Origin: Hyposmocoma kahamanoa
Taxonomy: Eukaryota; Arthropoda; Insecta; Lepidoptera; Cosmopterigidae
Direction: 5' to 3'
DNA length: 64,000 bases
NCBI RefSeq assembly: GCF_003589595.1
Contig: NW_020654810.1
Coordinates: forward strand, 24,917,305-24,981,304
Positions 32,791 through 45,286 of this stretch are shown here, piece after piece. Numbering within the stretch: the first letter of the stretch is position 1; every line of letters starts with the position of its first letter. The notes beneath the pieces were generated by a model, which was not told where the DNA came from, searched no databases, and worked only from the letters and a program-made list of their open reading frames with translations. The position numbers and the translations under genes were made by a program.

Positions 32791-33424
32791 GTATCATGTT
32801 GTTGCTAATGTAATGAAATGACGAATTCTTTTTTTTTAATTCGAAAACATCGATATCGATAAAGGTAACAAAACGAATAATAACAAAATTATCGATAGAT
32901 CCACATCACTACCAGAAACAAGGCAGAGGACGGCGGTAATCGCGTTAGAGGACGCCTAGAACGAGTTTAACTATTCGTTTAGCTAGACAGTTTAATGTAC
33001 ATAATGCTTTAAAGTGCTTAATTAGAGATTGGAATTAAATGTTTAATATCCCTGCTTTGCAGCTTTGTATCCATTACTTATGTTCTAAAATATTAATTTA
33101 TATTATAACGAACTCATAACGTGCTTTTTGACCAAGCTAACATAAGCGATATACGTCAGAAACGAAGAGAAATCGCTAAAGGCTCAAATATGGCATCCTT
33201 ATAGCTAATGTTACAGCTAGTTTCTATAGTATGAATCATAAATAGATACACAAAATGTAAACAAAAAATGTCATTGTCAAAGTACGAATACAGGTGAGCT
33301 AAACCTTCTGTTTTTAACGAAATTGGAAAAGGAGGAGATTCTCATTGTCTATAATTTTAATCTTTAATAACAAATATGAACACTAAACAAAACCTTTTAC
33401 AACAACACTTTTAATAATTTAACA
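32791..33424. other. nothing recognised
   Basis: No supported gene or repeat. Confidence 0.5.
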
Positions 33425-33560
33425 AACGCACTACAGAGGTGAGAGGGGATAGGCATTATTTAGGTGTGCAAGCTCCATCGTCGACCTCATCGTCGCTTTC
33501 CACCAAGTGAAATGATGATCAAGTGCACACTTACATATTTTATGTAAAAAAAAGCAAGCA
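33425..33560 (+). pseudogene. LINE 3' fragment related to 37525-37610
   Basis: GGCATTATTTAGGTGTGCA and ATCGTCGACCTCATCGTC recur in the LINE piece at 37319-37640. Too short for a reading frame. Confidence 0.45.
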
Positions 33561-33778
33561 GTGACATAAATGACACGAAAAAATACTTTTGATCCCGATA
33601 GTGTTAACAGTGTTATAAAATTATTTACGACCTTAAACATGATCTTGTATTGTAATTATTGTATTAAACAAAATTGCTTAAATGTATTTATTGAGATTTT
33701 TTGTGTAATAAACCCACCAGTTTAAGTCCACTACTTTATACTCATAATCATAACAGATTATGAATACAAAGACCGAGC

Positions 33779-33950
33779 CATCGAGTATATAACCAGAAAT
33801 AAAGACGAAATGTCATTTCATTTGTTTGAAAACTATTCTGCCAAATCTCTGGCCAGCCTGAATTCGAAACAATTGACGGGTGTCATCTATTATCTACTAT
33901 TATTATCTATATTTAATTACCGATGAAATTTGATTCTACTTACCCTAATT
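33779..33950. mobile_element. MITE family 3, truncated copy
   Basis: Starts CATCGAGTATATAACCAGAA and follows the family through TTTGAAAACTATTCTGCC and AATTGACGGGTGTC, then jumps to ATTTAATTACCGATGAAAT. It lacks the right terminus. Confidence 0.75.
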
Positions 33951-33965
33951 AACTTCACTACAAAA

Positions 33966-34515
33966 TATTATTTATTTATTTATTTACCACAACTTATTAA
34001 CTATCATTACAGGTTCTTGCCTAATGCGATAGTAAAGCAATTTTATATTATAATATCCTATTAACCTATTTCTATCTTAACCTAAACATTTTCATTACAC
34101 AGTACAAATAATGCTACCCTTGTGAGTTCACTCAAAGTACAAAAGAATATGTCCACATTGTCAGCCATTACGTTGAGAGTGCGTAGTGCGCGCGTCATCG
34201 GAGCTTTGTTTAGCATGTTAGTCCTCCCGCGCGGTACGGCTAGAAGTTGCGGCCGCGCCGCCGCCACACATATCCGTCCGGAACACACATGCTTATTTGC
34301 CCCAAAAGCTCAGCATTGTGTATCTTACCTCTAAAAAGTTTTAACATATAAGATACTAGTGCAAGATCCCGCCTGACTCTCAGTTCGTTATAGCCAACCA
34401 TTCCTAAAATAAACAGGGTTGGATACATTAGTGAGTAATATGGGTAAACGCCTTATTGTTTCATATAGAGGTACCTAGTGAACTTATTTTGCACCCTTTC
34501 CAACATGACTATATA
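33966..34515 (-). pseudogene. Jockey-like LINE C-terminal fragment
   Basis: On the minus strand: LERVQNKFTRYLYMKQ, a stop, then GYNELRVRRDLALVSYMLKL and GKIHNAELLGQISMCVPDGY. A frameshift near 34245-34285 leads into LLAVPRGRTNMLNKAPMTRA and LRTLNVMADNVDIFF. This run is the C-terminus of a Jockey-like LINE. The 3' tail is (AAATA)n at 33966-33985. Inactive: at least one stop and one frameshift. Confidence 0.75.
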
Positions 34516-34704
34516 TTAATGTTACTTTTGTCCAGCTAGCTTGTTCTAGACGAATCACCGTGCACCCGCTGCCACGTCATTCATAGTTATTCATATTAAT
34601 TTTCATCGCGCGCGTTGCGGGACGCGAGGGCCATCCCATAAGTGGCAGCAGTACTCCATGCCCTACTCGACCTGTGCTTGGAAAGTGGAAAATGGGACCT
34701 AGGA
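34516..34704. other. nothing recognised
   Basis: No supported gene or repeat. Confidence 0.4.
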
Positions 34705-34920
34705 GAAGCCTAAAACGTGAGCATTACTGCGTTCCAAATTTGAATAAGGGTTCTGATGAAATCAACTTATGTTTCAGGGTGACGGGCGCAGTGGCACTGC
34801 CCCTCAGATCTTTGCAATTTCAAGCTCTGAGTGGCTCTGCAACTATCATGGATAAGCGTGTTGCTTACGACCAGACGCACAATTTCTTCGTGACGTCGTC
34901 GCTTGATATTTTAAAGGCAA
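34705..34920 (+). repeat. SINE-like repeat B, 5'-truncated
   Basis: Begins at GTGAGCATTACTGCGTTCC and continues to GCTTGATATTTTAAAGG. Confidence 0.65.
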
Positions 34921-35382
34921 AGCAAAGTTGTTAATTGTGTACTACAAATTTCCATAAGCGGAAACACAATTTCAAAATTGTGATAAGCTTACCTCAGTAA
35001 TAACCTAAGTTTATGTTAATAAATTCACCAAAAATTAACTTTTAAGTTTTTGTTGTACTATCTGACACTTTTTACATCTGTATTTGGTAGAATAAGCTCA
35101 AACAGGCAAACGACCTCTGCGACACCCCCGGCCTTCACAGAGTTATTACCATTTAGAGCGGTGTATTTAAATTTATTTTTGTATGAAAGTAAAATCTCAA
35201 AAAATCATTAAAAGTCATGGAACTAAAGTTGTTGGTAACCTATTACAAAGACGAATTTCTTTTATTCTATAACGTTTATTCGAATTTTCATTACACCGAA
35301 AATCGAATTATAACGGAACCGTTGTTCTTTCAGGATATGTTGGATATTTATCGCAAAGATATGATTAGGTCCGGTTAGATTA
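34921..35382. other. nothing recognised
   Basis: No supported gene or repeat. Confidence 0.45.
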
Positions 35383-35499
35383 GGTTAAATAAGGTTTAAT
35401 AGAAAAAACATTTTCCTCTCAAAATGACTTTCGAGTTTATGACAATTCGAGCAAACGTTACTTCTGGAAAATGTCATTTCGGACTATTGACAGATAACC
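35383..35499. repeat. dispersed repeat, copy 2 of 2
   Basis: Diverged copy of 401-508, same orientation. Confidence 0.6.
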
Positions 35500-36859
35500 A
35501 AAGTTGTTATTTAGGATGTTAGTAATATAGTCCTACGTGGTTGTGTGTGTATCATTATTATACAACATTTATTGACATATGTGTGTGGCATCCTGCCGTT
35601 TGTAAAATAGAAATTCTAAAGTCTCCTGTCACTCCGAAACAGCTAATTCTGAGTTATGATAGAAATAGGTAGGATGCGGTTACCAGGCCAGATCCCTATT
35701 GCCAATAAAATGGTAATTAAGTTTTCCCAAGCAAACGCCAGCAAGGGAGTGTCTTATGAAATAAATCGTCCTGTAACTGTCAGACTCCAGCATCTCAAGT
35801 TTTAAGTAACTTTGTGATTAAAACCTTATTACGTTGTAATGGTTAATAATTAGCCAGGCAGTACGTTAAATGTTGTATTTCATAAATACGTGAATGGCGC
35901 TGTTTAACACATACATAAACATAAGTCGTTAATTGTCCATGACTATAAGTCTATCTATTTTATACCTGTATTTAAAAAAGATAAAGATAGAGATAAAGAC
36001 GTAGATTTATTTATGGAAGTAGGTAAAATAAGATTCTCCAATTACAACAGTAAAAAGAAACAATAGAAACTTACATAAATTAAAATTCTCAGTCAAGCAA
36101 TAAAGATATGAATAAATTAATTTCAATTAGGTCTTAAATAATACATTACAGTGCTTCTGCAACCAAGATACAAATATGATTAGTGGTGGTCGCATAATGT
36201 TCAAAGTATTGTAATTGAAACAGTCAAAAAAATAATAGGAGTAAATATGTAGAGATCAATATAGTAAAAAGAATATCAAACTTACACAATGTACATTTCT
36301 GCACTTTCACAAAAAATAACACTCATGTCATATATTAATTGAATACAACAATAAAACCAACTCTGTTAAAATTACTCAAATACAGATTACTAGACTTAGG
36401 CACTATTTCAATTTAGCAAAAAAGTCTGGCCAAGTGTCTTAAGTATAAAAGACAAATGCGAGTGGAAGAACTAAAGCTCCAGTTTCCACCTACCACATTG
36501 GAAGACAGGCATTATAAACATGTACTTGTCTGTACAATGGCGTGCACAGAGTTTGTTAAAGCGACTGTACTAAAAGTTATCTAAGAAACTCATACAAAAA
36601 CAATATTAAAAATATTTTATTCACCACGCTATATATAGGCAAATATGACAATTGTGGTAAACTTAGTTAAAACTATATTGAAGAAAAAGCAATACAAGAA
36701 AGATGACTCAGAAACTTTGGTGCCCAAATAGCAATATTCTGTAAATATCGGCCGCATTTCATTGCCAAGCACGAGTTTATTCTGAGGAGATGGTTAAGCC
36801 CTAGTCTATCACACGTTGGGCGATTCACAGTGTTCCAAAGGTTGTGAACCGCCTTCGCC
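35500..36859. other. nothing recognised
   Basis: Long AT-rich stretch without supported gene or repeat. Confidence 0.5.
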
Positions 36860-37025
36860 ATTATAAATATTAAACAACCTCACATAAGTAGCTAAAGCAC
36901 TTTTGTTATGGAAATCGAAAACAACGACGGTGCGGTTAGTTTTCTACACTAACCCGGCCGGGGATCGAACCCCCGGAGATGGCGACACTATGAAAACCAG
37001 TGTACAAGCCACTCGACCATGGAGG
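36860..37025 (-). repeat. tRNA-headed SINE D
   Basis: The complement reads CCATGGTCGAGTGGCTTGTA (A-box region), CCGGGGGTTCGATCCCCGG (B box with strong arm), TTAGTGTAGAAAAC and the AAAGTGCTTTAGCTACTTAT body. The tRNA part has no acceptor stem, so it is not a tRNA gene. Confidence 0.8.
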
Positions 37026-37318
37026 TCGTCAACCATTGGCGAGTCATGTTGCCACTAAATATTTACAAACGCAACTTAGAAATTAAGTTATTTCGACATG
37101 GTACCATAGGGACATCAGTTGTCGACTTGTCGATTGAAAAGCAATCACTCTCCCACCGGATTACTACCGCTCTAATGTCGGCGGCATTTCCCCAAAGCAA
37201 AATATCGTAAATCATCAATCGGCGGCAATAGCTAACATAAACCAATCGTATCGATTGGTTTATATCGAAGTATTAATATAAAATTATCGAAATCAAATTT
37301 GAAATCGTTTAGACCCTG
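37026..37318. other. nothing recognised
   Basis: CCAATCGTATCGATTGG near 37241-37257 is a short perfect palindrome. Confidence 0.4.
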
Positions 37319-37640
37319 ATGATGTCGTACCATCGAACTGTTTTAATTCCGTTTTCCCTTCGCCATCATCATGGAACTAGACGCAGGCTGGAGATCCATT
37401 CCTATGTTGTGGATATTTCAAGGATTTGCATGCAGCGTTACGCTCCACATTTACATGGCGAACGGTTATGGATTGAAATTCCCTGCCTGCAGACTCATTC
37501 CTTGAACGCTACGTCTGGACCTTTTCAAGGCGACAGTGAATAGGTATTATTTAGGTGTGCACGGTACATCGTCGACCTCGTAGTCATTTTCCATCTGAAA
37601 TGCGCACTTATTAACGGTACAAAAATCACCGAATCAGATT
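37319..37640 (+). pseudogene. degraded LINE C-terminal fragment
   Basis: The frame RRRLEIHSYVVDISRI, then RYAPHLHGERLWIEIPCLQT, matches the VVDIPRxRT...RLWNSLP pattern near the end of many LINE ORF2 proteins. It ends with the GTATTATTTAGGTGTGCACG region shared with 33425-33560. Confidence 0.45.
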
Positions 37641-37694
37641 TACTTTGTGTAACAAGTAGATTAAGGTGCAGTGGTTGACAAGAAGACAAAACCA

Positions 37695-37786
37695 AAGACC
37701 TTACTTATTTCTGTCGATAATGATGCTGGTAAAAACAACAGGCACTGGGAAACTTTATATTTTAGGGTAACTGGTGCAGTGGCTCA
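37695..37786 (+). repeat. SINE-like repeat B fragment
   Basis: ACCTTACTTATTTCTGTCG to TAACTGGTGCAGTGGC, ended by a SINE A insertion. Confidence 0.5.
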
Positions 37787-37975
37787 TACTCATAACCCCC
37801 ACTAAGGAGACCTGTATCGCGGATCCCATGGACACACTTAGACAACCATAAATTACACCTAAGCTAACGAGAGAAATAAATGTAGACCTTACAAATATTC
37901 TTCCCGATCCGGGAATCGATATGATGAATGCCTCTGCGGAGCAGTCCAGCATGATAACCGTTCGGCCAAGCAGAT
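37787..37975 (-). repeat. tRNA-headed SINE A
   Basis: The complement has TTGGCCGAACGGTTATCATG and the body GTCTACATTTATTTCTCTC; the B box is degraded. Confidence 0.75.
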
Positions 37976-37986
37976 TGGCTTTTACA

Positions 37987-38274
37987 TTTAGTAACAGTAA
38001 ACCTCTTTGTAAAAGAATTCGTCCAGGAAGTACTGCCACCTTACTTATTTCTGCCGCCAAGCAGTAATGTGAGCCTTACCGTGTTTCTGTTTTGAAGAGC
38101 AAGGAAGCTAGTGAAATTACAGGCACATGGGACCTGTCAACTTATACCTCAAGGTGACGGGCGCAGTGGGAGTAATTTAAAGCTCTGAGTGGCACCGCAA
38201 CTGCGTTAGACAGGCGAGTCACTTATCACCAGGTGCACAACTTGCTCGTCCTATCACTATGCATCATAAAAAAA
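37987..38274 (+). repeat. SINE-like repeat B, near full length
   Basis: From GTAAACCTCTTTGTAAAAG to CATCATAAAAAAATTAAG. Confidence 0.7.
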
Positions 38275-38289
38275 TTAAGACTGAAATAA

Positions 38290-38940
38290 TGCCAATTCAA
38301 TCTCGCCTTGAAAAGGCCCAAGTTATACCGTTCAGGGAACAAGTCTGCAAGCAGGGACTTCCACTCCATAGCGAACCGTTCGCCACATAAAAATGGAAGC
38401 GTAACGATCCTATAATCTGATGAAGCAAAGAACTACCTACCGTCTGTCAGTCCTAGAGTCAACCAGCTGTACACAGCAGGCCGGCACAAAACAAGTCACA
38501 ACAAGTGTCCTAAATAAAAAGGAAGCATCGTTGTGGAAAGAAGATTTTAACAAGAGATAGGCCGAAAAAGATACATGGTACAAAACTATACAAGCTGAAC
38601 CACCAAAGACACCTCCGGCCTCTGTTGGTCACAAGTATGAGACCGCGCACCGGACAAATTCCACTAAATGCGTTCAGTCACCTAATGAAGCTTATAGACT
38701 CCCGGAACTATACTATTTGTAACACCAGAAAAGACACCCACCACGATTTAGTGGAATGTACCCGGATTAGAGCGCAACAATTGACATGTGTAACCTCATA
38801 CTATCAAAGCCTAATCGTATCCTGGCCAATGAAATGTACAAGTTACAACTGCTCATAACAGATCACAACATGTACTGTCCTAAATAAACAAGCAAACTAC
38901 GTTGGATGTTATCAAAAATTGCCATCAATACTAACTTAAT
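38290..38940 (+). pseudogene. LINE C-terminal relic
   Basis: LVTSMRPRTGQIPLNAFSHL, then NYTICNTRKDTHHDLVEC, has the TGH(I)PLN...CxxC...HHxLxEC pattern of the zinc-knuckle/RNase H end of LINE ORF2 proteins. NKKEASLWKEDF and an in-frame TAG precede it in another frame. Inactive. Confidence 0.6.
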
Positions 38941-39639
38941 AATCCGTAAATGTGCCAGAAGTGCAGCTTTTGCCATCGGCCTAATGTCATTTGGCTTGTC
39001 CATCGCTATAAACTCTTCAATAGATGAGCACGAGCGGTGTTAAATAGGCAATACCGCGGGTGTGCTGTACTCCAAAGTTTGATTCTAGTGTAAACACTAA
39101 TTTCACAGTTTATAGGTCACCGCCTGTGAATTTACAGAGTATAATAAGTTCAAAGGAAAACTATTGTAAGGGTTGTGTAATAAGAGTTTTGACTTGTAAT
39201 ATTTTAGAATAATACGTTTTTTGTATTACATTTTTAACTTAAAATAATTTATTCAAAAACAAATAAACTGTTGCACTGAACCTAATGTTAAATCGACTGT
39301 ACAATTTTATAAATATGAAACAAAATTCACACTTGAATATAATAATCACACATAACATGTAAAAGCGGGTGGTGATCTAAATAAATGATTTATTAGATAC
39401 TTTTAAAATTTAACAGGATTTTTTTTGTTTTGATTACATGGACATGGCAACACTGTAGAATGGAGCTGGGTATAATCTCACTAAACAACGATGGTAGTCA
39501 GAATAAATCTAAATCAGATCCTCTCTTTGTTTCTTACGAGCTCACGATGAGAATGTATTATATGAAGTATAAAAATATATAAATTAATGAATCACTTGAT
39601 TGAAATATCATATTTTGACTACCTAAATACCTAGCCTTA
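38941..39639. other. nothing recognised
   Basis: No supported gene or repeat. Confidence 0.45.
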
Positions 39640-39942
39640 GCAGCAGTAAAGCATCTTGTGAAAGAGCTCGTCCAGGGGAGTACTGCCACCTTATCTATTT
39701 CTGACGCTAAGCAATATTGTGAGCATTATTGCATTCTGATTTAGGAGGGTAAGGGTATTGGTGAAATTACAGACACGAGCGACTTGTCAACTTATGTCTC
39801 AGGGTGATGCAGTGGCAGTGTCTTTCAGAAATTTGCAATTTAAAGTTTGGAGTGGCACTGCAGCTGTCATGGGTACGCGTGTCGCTTACCATCAGGCGCA
39901 CGACTTGTTCGTCCCGTCACTTGATATCATAAAAAAAAAACC
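39640..39942 (+). repeat. SINE-like repeat B, full length
   Basis: From AGCAGTAAAGCATCTTGTG to TTGATATCATAAAAAAAAAA. The 121-codon open frame starting at 39758 is this repeat plus flank. Confidence 0.75.
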
Positions 39943-41194
39943 TCTAAGTATAAAAACCGGCTTATCAAGTAGCCCCGGAAGTCTTATTCATAATTCTCGG
40001 AATTTTGGAGATCTCACCGAGTCTCTATTTTTCTTTTCGGGGCAAGAAAATACAGCGATACTGTACTGTCTTTTGTGGACGTTCTCTTCCAATTCCAAAC
40101 AACTTCACTACACTTTTCCCTAGTTTCGTCACTAAAATTATAGTAAGAAAAAAGTCATACATTTTTTAAAGTTACTCAAAGGATTTTGTTTGGCCTGAAA
40201 TACCACAGATTGCCCATTTGCATGCAAATTTTTCATTAAAATATAACTTTTATTACAAATTTCGAATTTAACCAGGGAACAATACTGAATTCTTTACATT
40301 CAAAAGTTTTATCTATTGATCTACTATACCATTTCAATGAACATGAAATTCGAAAAACAAAATTACGCGCGGAATTATTTCCAAACGAATGCTATCTGTC
40401 TTACTCGAAGCCGTAACCCGCGGCGATATGATAGAGAGAACAAAAATGTTCTCAAATACGTAACAGTGTACGCAAACCAATGAATAACACTTGTTTTTAA
40501 AATGTTTATTTATTAACTTTCTAGCAACGTGCTATTTTAATGGCCGCCAGTCGCCACCGCATAAGCTGGCCGCCATCTAGGGGAACTAGCATTATACCCA
40601 CAATAAACAATTGATGTTCTAAAATTTATTATAAAATTAATAGTTTTAGGAGAATTAATTAAAGTTTCAAGAAAATTACTACATTATATTGAAATGCCAA
40701 ATCGTTTAATATGACGAGCTATGACTAACTGCTTATAATATAAAAATGGCAGCTTAGTTGGTAAGAGTTTTTGATCTTCATTTTTCTGTCGTCTTTAAGT
40801 CTGTTATAAAGATAACGTAGAGACTAAAACATAGCGTATTGCAAATGTCTCCTTGTTTCTTTAAATGCAGAATTGAAAATTCTCTAAACCGTTCTGAAAC
40901 CTTGGGGAGCATTCATAAAGTTTCCGGAAAATACAAATATATTCTAGTAGACGAGTCGAGATCATGTAGAATTCATTGTACCATCCGATGCGGTCTCAGG
41001 GATGCATCTCTCGCATTTTGATTGGAAAAGCGAACAGTGAGGTTTTTCTCGTGAAAACATATGTAAGCATTATAATGGTTTGTTTACAAATTCAAATACC
41101 GTCGTGAGAAAACAAGTAATCAACATATCTACGTAGAAATTGTTATGCAATTATTAAGAAAATAAATAACATTGGAACAAAAACCAGTTAACCC
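39943..41194. other. nothing recognised
   Basis: No supported gene or repeat. Confidence 0.45.
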
Positions 41195-41330
41195 CTCTTT
41201 CCAACAAAACATAATCATCAAAATCGGTTGACAACTGCCGGAATTATCGCGTAACATACATACAAAAAAATATATACATACAGCCGAATTGAGAACCTCC
41301 TCCTTCTTTTCAAGTCGATTAAAAATTAAA
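41195..41330 (-). repeat. dispersed repeat F fragment
   Basis: The complement of GAGGAGGTTCTCAATTCGGC, GTATGTTACGCGATAATTCC and AACCGATTTTGATGATTATG is present. Confidence 0.65.
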
Positions 41331-42264
41331 CAATAGACCAATAACACATTAATTACACAATAACGCATTAATTGAGATCCGGTATATAATCCGGTCCTTC
41401 GTCAGGAAAAACTGTTATTCGTCGTTTATTCCCTTCGCTCTCTGTCATTTTATTTTTTTTTAACCACCCCTCCAATATCTTTCAATGTTGCCATTTTGTT
41501 TTCTTTTAATTATACCCAAATCGATCCGGTAACTTATTTATTTAAATCTGATAGTTATTGCAAGTAGTAATAAGCATTTCAAACTAAATAATTGGTCATA
41601 TAGCTTTTGCTAACACGTACGTTTCTCAGGCTGTTGTTGAGGCGTTGCAGGTTCAGGAGAATCAGCGCATTAGGGACTTACCACATTTAATAACGCAGAA
41701 TCGACTTGAGTCGGACAGTCTTTTTTGGTTTATTATAAGGAAATAAGAGTTTTTCTGACCGACTTAACTCCTTTACATGCATAAGAGAGTTAATATCTTG
41801 TGTCTCACTATAAAGCAATGTTTGTATAGCTATGAAAGTAGTTCTGCTACCTACAAGAGAAACATTTCTAACAGTTTCAAGTCGTAATTTAATAATAATA
41901 ATAAAATAGTCGTAATTTCCTTAAACTCCCTGAAGCCACTAGACATTGTAAATTAACTTATTACGGTTTCGAAGGTCTGTAGAGCAATTTTCTTGGTTTA
42001 TAATATCATGATCAAGAGGCATCAGTTAATACCTTGTTTGTAGTACTGCATGATATTACGGTGATCTTGGGATGGATTCAAAACATTTAAATTACTTTAT
42101 AATATTTACTGCAATGAAAAAAGTGAGAAACTTGCGTATCCGAAAAAAATTCTTATAGACGCGAAGTCCATCAGTCGCATTGATATACTGGTAACTATAT
42201 TGTACATCGTCGGTGTTTTGCAGTAAGGGCTAAAGCGCCATTACAGGCTGTTTAAAAAAAATAA
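41331..42264. other. nothing recognised
   Basis: No supported gene or repeat. Confidence 0.45.
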
Positions 42265-42333
42265 GTCCTGTTTTAAATCCAGTTTTAAAACTTAAACTTA
42301 ATTAACTAAAATTCTATTTTAAAACAGGACGTA
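42265..42333. repeat. AT-rich inverted repeat
   Basis: GTCCTGTTTTAAAT and its partner ATTTTAAAACAGGAC form a hairpin of about 69 bases. Possibly a tiny MITE. Confidence 0.45.
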
Positions 42334-42484
42334 AATATTTATAATATTTACAATAACATATATAATAACAAATATTTATAATAACAGTCGTTAAAACCTA
42401 AAACGTGTTCATCAGAAAAAAATTTCGAAAGAGCACTTTCGCCCTTTCTACTAAAACCCGACGATATGGCTTAACCTTAGAGGA

Positions 42485-42520
42485 GACCCTTGACCAGCAG
42501 TGGGACTACATATATACTAA
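42485..42520 (+). repeat. RTE-type LINE 3' tail
   Basis: CTTGACCAGCAGTGGGACTA, the conserved end motif without upstream coding sequence. Confidence 0.4.
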
Positions 42521-42545
42521 ATAAATATTATTATATTAATTAATG

Positions 42546-42783
42546 TCGTTGAAAAACCAAATACACAGACATGACAACAAGCACATAGAAAAATTCGTGA
42601 GGTCCGCTGGTTCGTTCCGAGGCTTAGTTGATATAGCGTCTGTCACGGTATTCTAGGAGACGTCGGTTCGAATCCGGCCGGATCGATTGTTTTTTCTGAG
42701 TGTCCGGTCTTTGTATTAATAATTATAACAAACTAGTGGAGTAATTTCACATAAAAAATAATTGATTATCAATTCAAAAAAAA
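42546..42783 (+). repeat. tRNA-headed SINE C
   Basis: Starts GTTGAAAAACCAAATACA as at 24243. B box GTCGGTTCGAATCCGGCC, 3' end CTAGTGGAGTAATTTCACAT. Confidence 0.8.
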
Positions 42784-42862
42784 TGTATCTATTATTATAT
42801 TGTTTATTTTATTTACAAGAGAGATAATTATTTTTACACGGCGCACCAAAGAGCAGGCAGTT

Positions 42863-43137
42863 GAGTAGCACTAAAGCTCTTTGTGAAAGTACTATCCTGG
42901 ATGATAGTACTGCCACCTTACCTATTTCTGCCGCCGAGTAGTAACGTGACCTCTACTCCGTTCCGGTTTTGAAGGGTAAGGGTGCTGGTGAAATTACAGA
43001 CACATGGGACTTGTCAACTTATTTCTGATGGTGACAGTACCCTCAGATCTTGCGATTTAAAGCTATGAACAGGCCTGTCGCTTAACACCAGTCGTATAAC
43101 TTGTTTGTCCGGTTACTTGGTATTATAAAAAATGCCT
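42863..43137 (+). repeat. SINE-like repeat B
   Basis: The head contains a 16-base local duplication (AGTACTATCCTGGATGATAG). Ends GGTATTATAAAAAATGCC. Confidence 0.7.
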
Positions 43138-43532
43138 CTACTGTATATTCCAAAAAGGTTTTGATGAAACTTTAGAGAAACCATACACACTGCGCGTAGT
43201 ACCTTAAAAATCATAGGATCTTTAAAAATCGAATCCAGGACTATCTAATGTAGACCAGAGTACAGCCAGCTATGCTGTCATTGCTTTCCTTAACATCTCA
43301 CCAAGTATTAATTAAAATAACGCAAGAACGGAGCGATAGAGTTTGTTAGTAATGAATCACCGCGACAGTGTTATCTGTCGCGTTCGCGCAACTTGAAATA
43401 GAAAAACTTGTGTCGTTAGTGACCGTTGCTTTGTATTATATACTGCCGCTGTTTGCTTCCCATGACACTTTTGGTTTATATACAATATATTTCTATTTAT
43501 ATTAAGACGAACCACTCGAGGAGAGGGAAAAA
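43138..43532. other. nothing recognised
   Basis: No supported gene or repeat. Confidence 0.45.
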
Positions 43533-43960
43533 CTGTTTTTAACCGACTTCAAAAAAGGAAGAGGTTCTCAATTCTACTGTATGTTCTTTTTTTGTATGTA
43601 TGTTACGCGATAACTCCGGTAGGTATTTGTGAATCGATTTTCATGATTCTTTTTTTATTGGAAAGTGGTGGTCCCATTTCATTTTGAAGAAAATCATCCA
43701 CCTCTAAGGGTGGCTGTTCACGCATGAAGATTCATTTTTATAAATAGCGCCTAACTTGAACTTAGGAGCAATTGCTTTAATGGTTAATTTTGCTATTTCT
43801 CCAATTCAAGGCGTTTTTCTCTCAATATACTTTGAGTAGTGAGAACCGCTTTTTATTACCTCCAGTGTCAAGTCCTGTATAGTGACGAACTAGGGGACAT
43901 TTCAATAAAACTTAGCAAATAGACGTAATTCCGTATACTTTTGAGGTCGGTTTTTTTATG
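43533..43960 (+). repeat. dispersed repeat F, longest copy
   Basis: Opens AACCGACTTCAAAAAAGGAA, includes TGTATGTTACGCGATAACTC and TTTTTTATTGGAAAG, and runs to AATAAAACTTAGCAAATAGA and TTTTGAGGTCGGTTTTTTT. The start and end are short inverted repeats (CCGACTTCAAAA against TTTTGAGGTCGG), suggesting a DNA element. Confidence 0.65.
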
Positions 43961-44569
43961 GTTGATCAAATGGTTTAAGTATTTATTATTAATGTAACGG
44001 TCTTTCACAAAATATACGATACGTTACACCTAAGGATATTGTGTAAAGAATGTGCTGATGTATTGCACGATATAATGTACTTTATCCGATCATATAAAAT
44101 CCTGAAAACAGGTTAAAATAAAAGTCTAAAGCGAATAAAACACATTTGGAGATATTTTTCTTTGAGTACTAAAAAGAACCTGCTAAATTTTGAGTTTCCA
44201 CTGAAGCCCTGTAGTTATTAGATTCACATTTATCCCAAAGTTTTGCAAATCGACGCGCAGCGCCGCCCGCTGCCCCGTCAGCCGCCATCCGACACATGTC
44301 GACGTCTGATGTGTGCCAAATTTTCTTCGCCTATTCATATTAATTTGCAGCGCACGAATTGAGGGTCGAAACACTACGAAACACTTTTTTCCTATATTTG
44401 CTTATCAATAACAGCAGTGTAACTAACACTCTTTTAAGGATCCCTATCGCTGTCTAGTTAAAAAAATACATATAGTGCCGTTGACGATCGTCAAAGGAAT
44501 GATTACCCGAACCGTGGAAGTGAGACGCTTTGCAGTACGAAATCGCATCGCAGCAATTCGCAGTATTGT
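43961..44569. other. mostly unrecognised
   Basis: 44090-44250 is the diverged partner of 23860-24020. Confidence 0.4.
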
Positions 44570-44577
44570 GTTTCGAC

Positions 44578-44955
44578 CTTAGAATAATAACGCATAGAAT
44601 GATAGTTTCATATCAAACGAACTGTCACAAGTGAGGTAAAAATCAAATTCATGTAGGCTAGTTTTAGTAGTAGGTTAATTTTCGGTTCTAGTCAATATTT
44701 ATATAAAAATACAAGTTGAAACGCGTTACTTCCTTGTGGAATGTGATGTTAGTATCTATTTTATGTTTGTCTGACGTATTTTTACACTCATTTACCGCAC
44801 ATTTCGTCATTTTTAGCTAAAATTCTGGAGCTGTTCGCGGTGCAAGTTAACCTTAAGCACTGAAGGCCCACCCGCTCGTGTAGGCCCTTTGGGAGCGCTT
44901 CAATTTACCTCACTTAGCGTGTGCTGACTAGGTTTCTATGCGTTATTATTCTAAG
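44578..44955. mobile_element. MITE family 2, copy 3 (8-bp TSD GTTTCGAC)
   Basis: 378 bp from CTTAGAATAATAACGCATAG to CTATGCGTTATTATTCTAAG. GTTTCGAC is duplicated at 44570-44577 and 44956-44963. Same orientation as copy 2. Confidence 0.93.
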
Positions 44956-45066
44956 GTTTCGACCCTAAAGTCTAGGCTCACATTGAAATACCTAACTCGC
45001 CTTAATACGAGAAATAAAACTGAGTAGTCTGTTCGTGACTGTACACAAAGTCACACACATTTATGA

Positions 45067-45225
45067 TTTTTTTTTATAATATCATGTGACACGAACAAGA
45101 TCGTGCGTCTGATGGTAAGCTACACACCTGTGCATAACAGTTGCAGTGCCACTCAGAGCTTTAAATCGCAAAGTTCTGAGTGACACTTCCACTGCGCCTG
45201 TCCCCCCGAGACATAAGTTGACAAA
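45067..45225 (-). repeat. SINE-like repeat B, 5'-truncated
   Basis: Tail half only: T-run, TATAATATCATGTGACACGA, to GACATAAGTTGACAAATCC. Confidence 0.65.
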
Positions 45226-45286
45226 TCCTATATTCAAAATTTACCGTTCAAAAGTATAGTCAAACGTAAACTCTATACTAGTAGTG

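Noticed and set aside
34122..34334. 70-codon plus-strand frame
   Set aside because: Antisense of the LINE C-terminus at 33966-34515.
36955..37025. tRNA gene on the minus strand
   Set aside because: Strong T arm, but no acceptor stem, and it is followed by a known-type SINE body.
39758..40123. 121-codon plus-strand frame
   Set aside because: Begins inside SINE B and runs into unrelated flank.
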